Shown here: positions 16,801 to 21,524 of the stretch, in pieces
Position numbering within the stretch: position 1 is the first letter of the stretch
Layout: the number at the start of each line of letters is the position of its first letter
Virus record (IMG/VR): IMGVR_UViG_3300022907_000110
Span: 1-22,199 of that record
Reading direction: 5' to 3' (one strand)
DNA from: a virus
DNA: 22,199 bases
Program-made: the position numbers and the translations under genes
Notes under the pieces: model-generated
What the model was told of the DNA's origin: nothing
The model's database searches: none
The model's input: the letters and a program-made list of their open reading frames with translations, nothing else

Positions 16801-17207
16801 ATGCCTAGTCCAACCCTAGCCGTAATAGCAGCACTACCTAGGCCAATCAAAGCTGGAACAGCTGCTCCGACCGAACCAATTAGAGCACCAAGTCCGCCAA
16901 CTAGTGCACCAACTGAACCAGCTAGAGCACCGATAGCAGTCTGAGCAACATAGCCTCGACGAACCAATCGAGTAAATGCTTCAGCACTTCTCTCGGCTTC
17001 TGGGTATAGCTCTCTAAGTTGGTCCGCTAATGCATTGAATTTATTTTGTCTTGCCCCTCGGTTTAACCCTCTAGTCAGAGCGTTACCCATTTCCCCGCCA
17101 GAGCGGTAGGCAGTCCTAGTGGATCTGCTGAAAGCGCGTTGAATGTCGCCTTCAACCTTATCGGTTATGGCGCGTACCATTACGTACGCTGAACCTACAA
17201 CAGCCAC
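13884..17207 (-). CDS. Tape measure protein (1107 aa)
   Basis: The longest gene in the window, directly after the chaperones, as in nearly all long-tailed phages. It sets tail length and is ejected with the DNA. An amphipathic N-terminus leads to a Gly/Ala-rich hydrophobic stretch (about 87-143), then a charged coiled coil (about 155-240). A second hydrophobic stretch lies at about 575-665, with TLIVAEHGK at its end, and further helices follow. The C-terminus has GGIVSGLGTARSDSIPAMLS followed by GEYVVNA (around 1020-1055), a motif common to tape measure proteins. No peptidase or muramidase motif is visible. At about 0.15 nm per residue the tail would be about 165 nm. The GTG start at 17205-17207 is decided by an exceptionally good ribosome site seven bases upstream. 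Confidence 0.95.
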   Translation of the reverse strand: MAVVGSAYVMVRAITDKVEGDIQRAFSRSTRTAYRSGGEMGNALTRGLNRGARQNKFNALADQLRELYPEAERSAEAFTRLVRRGYVAQTAIGALAGSVGALVGGLGALIGSVGAAVPALIGLGSAAITARVGLGIATFALGDVGSAVEKATDATSGLSESVEDLTKKYEDLLFAAEDAALGEERAALNLEKARENLLRTADLAPNSRVRREASLAFKEAELAYRKAIANREDLNDQVNKGIDGLRGGGAGSDPFAGLTDSQRAFAEFLVSIAPIQEELKEAAASGFLPILEEQMKRIIDSGLPVILKDRFYDLGVAVGGAVENFTDILLARDNLQKLDDVLGDMAENIPIFGSIFGNLFDALLTAVKEADPLTRRFLEYLDDKAGSWATFLDIKAQTGELEAFFTQAGDNAAKLGEIFGQTFDFIVNMVAANFTPGTGGWKILDWLDEITGAWADADQAFLETYFSRSADNFIAIGNALGGAFETLIRLGANPAVAEFWEALDEGSYEFSQLLTAMVESAPALGEILSTLTGIIAAFTDSGVPQTFLETLNYAFQGIEEIVNALKPLLDNVVGQAFAVLSAFGLLFTMLGKIGLVGTGFIIRLLTYVGLIAPAAGSATAVMGGLSRAALAATATVQAALLPFLPLAAVIGGVVAAVTLIVAEHGKRMEKATSGITDAFEDGADAATVWEKATLAVPNGIKDSIKSIDQMKEKIGGLAKAQENYIYSNGGTTALADSFGAIGRSLADIAVTDLPRAQEQLRRFGAEVGLSKDELIVAIDEMDEYKEALIDQADQMGITIHNMDGTIDKQKLVNLAIGEGEVAIRQQLAAAEEANIEMERIRREEKARFDAAVGELLDLDGALSRNKDATMAWAIQMAEDTEDASDSWEDYYDGQSFNLEVYLQQLEDQLLAEQNWKDNLAELHKELPADVYAQVEEMGQAGAALVQALVDGTDEEKQKFIDLYGQAGEQAAAALGEGINEELKTFSMYDSITPNIRRIMNTTGLSYPFKDGGLVGAIQKFSTGGIVSGLGTARSDSIPAMLSNGEYVVNARATSANRDLLDAINNNQKIRMGSNVNVTVNPAPGMNERELAEVVSRRIAFEIRKGSI

Positions 17208-17220
17208 TGGATCACCTCCT
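17208..17220 (-). promoter_or_regulatory. Extended Shine-Dalgarno for the tape measure gene
   Basis: On the minus strand AGGAGGTGATCC (17220-17209) precedes the GTG start. It is fully complementary over 12 bases to the universal 3' end of bacterial 16S rRNA, GGATCACCTCCT. The AGGAGG core is seven bases from the start codon. It is by far the strongest ribosome site in the window and fixes the GTG start. Confidence 0.85.
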
Positions 17221-17228
17221 CGGAAGGG

Positions 17229-17585
17229 CTACTGGATGGGGGAGTCTAAGACTCCACCAAAGGGGTCACTACTATCTGCGTCAAACTCTGTCGGAGGTAT
17301 GTACCCCTTAACAGCTGGCTCTACGCTCTCTCCCGAGGTTTTGTTTGAACTTCCATACTTATATGGTCGGTTATACAAAGAACCATATAGCGTATGTCTA
17401 ACGCTTGAATGCATCTGGGCGGACTCAGGCGTTGCATACCTCATGTCTTCATCTAGGAAGTAGTGGATTACATCAAGCATTTCCACTGCATCCATTTCTA
17501 GAAGATTTAAGTTATGCACTATCGCCTTTCCATTAACGTGGGGCCAGAGGTCTATTGCCCAGGTGAGGAGTCCTCTGGCTGCTGA
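17229..17585 (-). CDS. Tail assembly chaperone, frameshift extension (gpT-like part of a gpG-gpT fusion)
   Basis: This frame is entered by a -1 shift at 17585-17591 from the upstream chaperone frame. It is open from the slip site to its stop at 17229-17231, adding 118 residues (SAARGLLTWAIDLWPHVNG onward) and giving a 224-residue fusion. The region LEMDAVEMLDVIHYFLDEDMRYA is an acidic helical segment typical of the longer chaperone, which binds tail tube or tape measure. A GTG at 17517-17519 could start the frame independently (96 residues), but no ribosome site precedes it and codons upstream of it are open, so the fusion is preferred. In lambda the G/GT ratio governs tail assembly, and the fusion is absent from the finished virion. 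The sequence supports frameshifting strongly; its efficiency is unknown. Confidence 0.8.
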   Translation of the reverse strand, partial: SAARGLLTWAIDLWPHVNGKAIVHNLNLLEMDAVEMLDVIHYFLDEDMRYATPESAQMHSSVRHTLYGSLYNRPYKYGSSNKTSGESVEPAVKGYIPPTEFDADSSDPFGGVLDSPIQ

Positions 17586-17591
17586 TTTGGG
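17543..17591 (-). promoter_or_regulatory. Programmed -1 frameshift signal: CCCAAAT slip site plus downstream stem-loop
   Basis: On the minus strand the heptamer C CCA AAT (17591-17585) sits in the exact zero-frame register of a canonical X XXY YYZ slippery site. Five bases later an 8-bp perfect stem, GCCAGAGG (17579-17572) with CCTCTGGC (17550-17543), begins, with a 21-base loop containing the zero-frame stop (17554-17552). The -1 frame is open beyond the site. Register, spacing and stem all match stimulators of ribosomal frameshifting in phage tail chaperone genes. Confidence 0.85.
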
Positions 17592-17902
17592 CGGTCAGAG
17601 TACTGCTCAATCAGCCATGAAACAATTTCGCTTAGAGTCTCTACGTGTACAATTTTTTCCTTGTCGTGTACAAGCTTGTAAAATCTCTTGTAGCTCTCGT
17701 CAAGTAGAACATTCTCGAAGAAATCAGTGATCACTTTTGCAGATGCACCAGCTTCCTCTGAAGTTGATTTAGCAATCAGGTCCAAAAGAACGCTACCCTG
17801 AATGTGCTTTACGCACTCAAAATCTTCTTCATGAAGTTTGAATGAAATTGGCTCTTTGTCTTCTAGAGACTTACCAGCCCCGAAGTCCTTGAATCTAGTC
17901 AT
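17552..17902 (-). CDS. Tail assembly chaperone, short form (gpG-like, 116 aa)
   Basis: A small acidic helical protein beginning MTRFKDFGAGKSLEDKEPISFKL placed just before the tape measure gene, the position and size of the lambda gpG family. The segment EEDFECVKHIQGSVLLDLIAKS, then a helical ASAKVITDFFENVLLDESYKRFYKL region, is typical of the actinophage tail assembly chaperones. It chaperones tube and tape measure during assembly and does not stay in the virion. Most ribosomes would end at TAG (17552-17554), while some shift at codon 106 to make the longer form. The ATG at 17900-17902 has only a weak purine run (AAGAAAG) upstream. The 65-base spacer before it may carry transcription or translation control. 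The family call is strong from position, size and the frameshift. Confidence 0.85.
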   Translation of the reverse strand: MTRFKDFGAGKSLEDKEPISFKLHEEDFECVKHIQGSVLLDLIAKSTSEEAGASAKVITDFFENVLLDESYKRFYKLVHDKEKIVHVETLSEIVSWLIEQYSDRPNQQPEDSSPGQ

Positions 17903-17967
17903 TTTTGTAGTACTTTCTTATATCAATTTGTCTATAATTTGCGGCTCTATGCCGCATATCAATTGTA
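17903..17967 (-). promoter_or_regulatory. Structured AT-rich spacer ahead of the chaperone gene, possible promoter or processing site
   Basis: The 65-base gap holds a compact hairpin, TGCGGC with GCCGCA around ATAGA (17940-17956). It lies between two direct copies of ATATCAATT (plus strand, 17920-17928 and 17956-17964). An outer inverted repeat, GTAGTAC (17907-17913) and GTACTAC (17965-17971), encloses both. On the minus strand TTGATA (17961-17956) followed 17 bases later by AATTAT (17938-17933) is a weak promoter match. No U-run follows the hairpin, so a terminator is unlikely. The role is undecided. Confidence 0.3.
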
Positions 17968-18486
17968 CTACCTTATGTGAACCCTAAGTTGGTCTGACAG
18001 GTACCTGTTAGCCTTAGTTCCGGGGTGCAGTACCATTTTTGTATAAATAATCCTCGAGTTTTTTCTAAAAACTAGCGAGCCCGCACTGCCCTCTCTAGGA
18101 GTAATTATGTGGGGCCTAGTTCCTTGGTGATGCATATAAGCGTAAGGCAGGCCAGATCCAATTTTTAGTGTTTGACCTTTATAAGGAATCCCCCTGTGCT
18201 CCATATAAATAGAGTCCCTAAGTCTGCCAGTTTTGACACCCACCTGAGCCTTGGCCCCAACCATAATTTGTCTGCCCAATTCATGCATGTGGCGGCCTAC
18301 CATGCCCATAGGATTATTTAGCTCAAAATTTAAAATTGGTTTGTAGATTACAAGTTTTTCTACAGTTATTTCTAGAGCTAGTCTTGCTCTGTAACTACTA
18401 GGCCTTCGAGCCCTTCTTGCTGCTCGAATTCCTTTTCCAGCCCAATAAAAAATAGGGCTGTCAGGTATTAGTCCCCAAGCTGGCAT
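17968..18486 (-). CDS. HK97 gp10-like head-tail/neck protein (172 aa)
   Basis: The central segment VGVKTGRLRDSIYMEH, followed by KIGSGLPYAYMHHQGTRPHII and then LHPGTKANRYL, is the recognisable signature of HK97 gp10-like proteins. It contains a TGxLrxSi motif, an aromatic-His segment and a closing HPGTxAnxYL. Members sit at the neck between connector and tail and are needed for head-tail joining or tail completion. The N-terminal 45 residues are unusually basic (AARRARRPSSYRAR). The gene begins one base after the stop of the tail-terminator-like gene, and a 65-base spacer follows it before the chaperones. The family call is firm; the exact ring it forms is not visible. Confidence 0.85.
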   Translation of the reverse strand: MPAWGLIPDSPIFYWAGKGIRAARRARRPSSYRARLALEITVEKLVIYKPILNFELNNPMGMVGRHMHELGRQIMVGAKAQVGVKTGRLRDSIYMEHRGIPYKGQTLKIGSGLPYAYMHHQGTRPHIITPREGSAGSLVFRKNSRIIYTKMVLHPGTKANRYLSDQLRVHIR

Positions 18487-18487
18487 T

Positions 18488-18997
18488 TTATGGCACCGCC
18501 ATTGTTACAATCATGTTAGTAGTTTGAAATCCACCCTCTGGCGGTGTTGCTTCAAGAGTTGCAATAACTCCAACTCCATACCCAGTCTCGTCCCATTGGT
18601 CGAGTTGATTGATAGATTCCATAAGTACCCATGAGTCAATCGCCATAATTTCAGAAGCAGCTGATATCGCTTCAGGCGATGGGGGTCTACCGTTTTGCCC
18701 AACAATAGGAGTTTGACGGGCAATTGAAATGGTTAAAGTAGCACTCCTAGGGACGTGGCAACGCTGCGGTTCGCCAACCTGCGCCCCCGGAGGGCCTAAG
18801 TAAAGCTGTTGGAAATAGACAACTACCTGTTCGCAGTCGATAGCTGGAGTTGACATTGACCAGTAACGGCGCTGCGGCAACTCCACGTTATACGACTGAA
18901 AAACGGATTGTACCCTCTCCAGTACACCTTCCATCATATCCCTGAGATGGACCGCATCCTCAGAGACTCCAGATAGATCTAATTCCTGACTTACCAT
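18488..18997 (-). CDS. Tail terminator-like / neck protein (169 aa)
   Basis: The 169-residue protein starts with helices (LRDMMEGVLERVQSVFQSYN) followed by LPQRRYWSMSTPAIDCEQVVVYF and a beta-rich core with RSATLTISIARQTP, then ESINQLDQWDETGYGVGVIATLEA. This series matches the tail terminator-like proteins that actinophages encode between connector and chaperones, which cap the tube and dock it to the head. I recognise the pattern from memory and cannot confirm it by search. Its ribosome site, GAGGAG, is formed by the last two Glu codons of the preceding small gene, with its stop two to four bases later, so the two are translationally linked. Another neck role is possible. Confidence 0.65.
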   Translation of the reverse strand: MVSQELDLSGVSEDAVHLRDMMEGVLERVQSVFQSYNVELPQRRYWSMSTPAIDCEQVVVYFQQLYLGPPGAQVGEPQRCHVPRSATLTISIARQTPIVGQNGRPPSPEAISAASEIMAIDSWVLMESINQLDQWDETGYGVGVIATLEATPPEGGFQTTNMIVTMAVP

Positions 18998-19000
18998 TGA

Positions 19001-19192
19001 TTACTCCTCGGTGGAGGTCTCCTCAACGGCAGGAGCCTCTACGGTCTCCTCAACAACAGAAACAGCTGGTGCTGACACGATTGGCTCTGGCGTTGGAGCT
19101 GGAGCAGATACGCGTGGAGCAGGGGCTGCCTTCTTTGCGGGCTTCGCGGCACCCAGCATGTCCTGGGCACGGAAGTTAGTCTGAATTGACAT
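19001..19192 (-). CDS. Small Ala/Pro/Glu-rich protein of unknown function (63 aa)
   Basis: A short frame starting MSIQTNFRAQDMLGAAKPAKKAAPAP, preceded by AAGGA at a proper distance from the ATG, so it is likely translated. Residues 15-25 are basic. The rest is a disordered Ala/Pro/Val stretch that ends strongly acidic (VEETVEAPAVEETSTEE). No fold or family is recognisable. Its two final Glu codons double as the ribosome site of the next gene. The location between connector and terminator suggests a minor virion or assembly factor, for example a flexible tether, but the composition gives no firm clue. Confidence 0.65.
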   Translation of the reverse strand: MSIQTNFRAQDMLGAAKPAKKAAPAPRVSAPAPTPEPIVSAPAVSVVEETVEAPAVEETSTEE

Positions 19193-19206
19193 ATTTTCCT
19201 TCTTTC

Positions 19207-20319
19207 TTAGTACATCGTAACTTTTAAGTTACCTGTAGCTAGTTCGACCAGACTCTCGACACCATCACCATCAGTGCTTGAGGCGTAAAGTGTCCATGTT
19301 CCTGGGTCCACCAACCCCAGTGCAGTTTTTGCACTTGTGTAAGGAATGGTGAAATCTAGTGTGTCATCGCTGTCATCAAGAGTAATTGATGCTGCGGGAA
19401 GTGTCACAGAAGTGGTGTCTCCGTAATTCCTCAAGATAACTTTTGGAGTGTAAGTGGAGTTTAGCGGGAAGAAGTTACTTAAATCAGTTCCGCTGTCTGC
19501 TGACGTCCAGCTAATCGAGCCTGTTGGCTGAGAAAGCGTGAGGTCGAAGTCTGCATTTGCAGTTAGCTTTAGCGGCTTAGCTGTGTATTTACGAGCACGA
19601 GGAGCATCTACAGAAAAGACCTTAGAGCGACGACGGGCGTTGTCTGGGTTTACCGTTTTAAGGAACAGGTCAATCTCGTATAGTCCCGTGCGGAGCTCGT
19701 CGATAAATTCTTGGTTGTCTAGGATGGTGTAAGAGACGCCCTGACGTGAAACGGAAGTTACACGCTGAGGCAGCTCACACATCTCGTCGCCAGCCCAAAG
19801 GCGGGCAAATTCAATGGCTAGCTTACGAGCTGCCATTTTCCCCGCAGTAGGAACTGCAATTCCATACTGATAAGTAATCTCTACGTTGCAAGGAGTCCAA
19901 GGCGTACCAGCCTTGATGTGAATAGTTGAGTGGTCTACGAGGTAGTAGCTCGATGGGTCAAGAACAACGCCGTTCTTGTTTCGCATCGAGATAATCTTAG
20001 TTACTGGACGCCCTCTGAGTCGGATTCTTGCGTCTGGCGAGAGTCCGTCAGCAGTGAGCTCAGAGTATTCGTCATAATCTCCTGACGGAATATTATAAAC
20101 ATCACCGCCGAATAGTACAGGACTGTTAGTCCTATCGGAAGGGCCCATGCGATTATTTCGAAGGGTGCAGGTGTAACGCTCGGTGACAATGGTCTCTCCT
20201 GTGTATTTACGTCCAGACATGGCCCAGAGTAGGTTGGACGCTACTTGGATGGCCTCTTCCGTATATTCGGTGTAAGAGTAGTCCCCAAGCTCGTCTGCTG
20301 TAATCCATGAATTCGACAT
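19207..20319 (-). CDS. Head-tail connector/adaptor with C-terminal beta domain (370 aa)
   Basis: Residues 1 to about 245 look like a head-completion adaptor. A helical start (WITADELGDYSYTEYTEEAIQVASNLL) leads into a beta region (PVTKIISMRNKNGVVLDPSSYYL) and a helix with GKMAARKLAIEFARLWAGDEM, then LPQRVTSVSRQGVSYTI. These features recall gp6/gp15-type adaptor proteins that dock on the portal. Residues about 250-370 are a separate beta-sandwich-like domain (DFDLTLSQPTGSISW, then TLDFTIPYTSAKTALGLVDPG and TWTLYASS). Adaptors are usually 100-200 residues, so this is a fusion with an extra, probably exposed, domain. The start has an AGAGGA ribosome site and follows a long hairpin after the tail tube gene. 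The connector role is likely; the partner of the added domain is unknown. Confidence 0.7.
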   Translation of the reverse strand: MSNSWITADELGDYSYTEYTEEAIQVASNLLWAMSGRKYTGETIVTERYTCTLRNNRMGPSDRTNSPVLFGGDVYNIPSGDYDEYSELTADGLSPDARIRLRGRPVTKIISMRNKNGVVLDPSSYYLVDHSTIHIKAGTPWTPCNVEITYQYGIAVPTAGKMAARKLAIEFARLWAGDEMCELPQRVTSVSRQGVSYTILDNQEFIDELRTGLYEIDLFLKTVNPDNARRRSKVFSVDAPRARKYTAKPLKLTANADFDLTLSQPTGSISWTSADSGTDLSNFFPLNSTYTPKVILRNYGDTTSVTLPAASITLDDSDDTLDFTIPYTSAKTALGLVDPGTWTLYASSTDGDGVESLVELATGNLKVTMY

Positions 20320-20339
20320 GATTTCCTCTTTATAAGTTT

Positions 20340-20382
20340 AACGGGTGGTAGCCCAAGCTAATTGCTCAAGCCACCACCCGTT
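20340..20382 (-). terminator. 19-bp inverted repeat after the tail tube gene, probable terminator or RNA-stability hairpin
   Basis: On the minus strand AACGGGTGGTGGCTTGAGC (20382-20364) can pair with GCTTGGGCTACCACCCGTT (20358-20340) around a five-base loop. The outer ten pairs are perfect; the inner nine include four G-U pairs. It starts eleven bases after the tail tube stop. Only two T residues follow on the minus strand, whereas a T-rich run, tttcttta, follows on the plus strand. It may therefore act as a bidirectional, partial or mRNA-protecting hairpin rather than a full terminator for the minus transcript. Confidence 0.6.
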
Positions 20383-20392
20383 TCTTTAGCTA

Positions 20393-21499
20393 TTAGCTAG
20401 GGTTTTCGTTCGAAGCGATGATGTTGTCAATGCTGTTGTCAGCGTTGTAGTCCTTGCTTCCAGGAACGTTGTAGGTAGAGCCACCAGCGTCGAGGCTTGT
20501 GGTTGCCGTGTAGCTTGCGGCCTCAGTTACGCTGTTAACAACAGTTACCTTAGCGTTGCGAGCGACGTTGAAGGAGCTGATGTCAGCAGTGATTCCACTG
20601 GATACGTAGGTAACAGTGTTTCCAACAATCGAGTCAACAGCGAAGGTTCCATTGAATGGAGTTCCGACGTTCTCAATCTTGATGGAGTCACCAGCAACGA
20701 TGTTCGGGTTCGCGCTGAAGGTAAGAGTTGCAGCGGTTCCAGAAAGAAGTGCTGCGGCACTGTTAACGGTAATCGAGCTTGCGTCAATTGCGGTAGCCGA
20801 GGTGAAGTAGACAGGTCCAGTCTCGTCGGTCCAAGTGTAGAACCCGTTGAGTCCAGTTGGAGCCCAGTCTGCACGTGCGTAAGCGTATGGACGCTCAGCT
20901 GCAACTGGGAACTCCCAGCGGCCATCTGGGCCAGACTGGAATGCTGCGTTTCCAAGACCGTAGCCTTCGAAGGTGTTAGCCATCAGACCGTTTTCAATTA
21001 CACGGTCACCAGACTGACGCATCTTGACGAATGGGAATACCCAGTGGAAGTAAGGAAGAACAGAAGCCTTCTTACCGTCCTTAACTGCGTGCGACCATAC
21101 CTCGAGAGCAACACCGTTTCCAGCTGGGTCGTCTCCAACACCAGGTGCTGCCCAACCAATTGACTTGTGGTCTGGGTCAGCTGCAGTGTTTAGGTTCTTG
21201 CGAAGTAGCAAACCACCAGAAATCAGAGCAGAAAGCTCTGGGTCTGGCTCACAAATAGCGAGCTCCATGGTGATTCTCTTAAGGGTGTCTGGGGCCTTGT
21301 ATGTTACGCATACAACACCGTTGGCACCCTTCTCTGTGATTTCGTCGCCCTCTTCATATTCAGGGGTGAACGAAACCCTCATAAACGCGGAAGTGGTGTA
21401 TGAATCCGCACTTCCCGTCATTAGGTTACCAGCAGCATCTAGGCGGGTGACACGGATTGACACACCCTGAATGCTGGCTGCATATTCTTGAGTAGCCAT
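20393..21499 (-). CDS. Major tail (tube) protein with inserted/C-terminal beta module (368 aa)
   Basis: The first 235 residues carry segments typical of actinophage tail tube proteins: MRVSFTPEYEEGDEITEKGANG, then APDTLKRITMELAICEPDPEL and SALISGGLLL, later YFHWVFPFVKM and GRWEFPVAAERPYAYARADW. The protein would polymerise into hexamer rings of the tail tube. Residues about 238-322 add a small beta module (TLTFSANPNIVAGDSIKI, FNGTFAVDSI, NTVTYVSS) of the same kind seen in the hub and fibre. A short Ala/Thr-rich tail follows. The start has AAGGAG nine bases upstream. The gene directly follows the capsid gene, ahead of the connector, whereas the tube gene normally lies after the tail terminator. 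A capsid-associated decoration role is the main alternative, but the motifs favour tail tube. Confidence 0.75.
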   Translation of the reverse strand: MATQEYAASIQGVSIRVTRLDAAGNLMTGSADSYTTSAFMRVSFTPEYEEGDEITEKGANGVVCVTYKAPDTLKRITMELAICEPDPELSALISGGLLLRKNLNTAADPDHKSIGWAAPGVGDDPAGNGVALEVWSHAVKDGKKASVLPYFHWVFPFVKMRQSGDRVIENGLMANTFEGYGLGNAAFQSGPDGRWEFPVAAERPYAYARADWAPTGLNGFYTWTDETGPVYFTSATAIDASSITVNSAAALLSGTAATLTFSANPNIVAGDSIKIENVGTPFNGTFAVDSIVGNTVTYVSSGITADISSFNVARNAKVTVVNSVTEAASYTATTSLDAGGSTYNVPGSKDYNADNSIDNIIASNENPS

Positions 21500-21524
21500 C
21501 TAGCTATTCTCCTTAGTTTCTTGG

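Noticed and set aside
13884-17207. Search for a muramidase or peptidase domain in the tape measure protein
   Set aside because: No catalytic motif such as an NlpC/P60 or SLT signature is visible in the translated sequence.
17229-17519. Independent 96-residue gene starting at GTG 17519
   Set aside because: There is no ribosome site, the codons upstream are open back to a canonical slip site, and the fusion explains the frame better.
17933-17938. Perfect TATAAT on the plus strand as a promoter
   Set aside because: No -35 element lies at proper spacing and no plus-strand gene lies downstream.
20001-20189. Minus-strand 62-codon frame with a hydrophobic stretch, holin-like at first sight
   Set aside because: It lies wholly inside the connector gene in another frame, has no ribosome site and is explained as a shadow.
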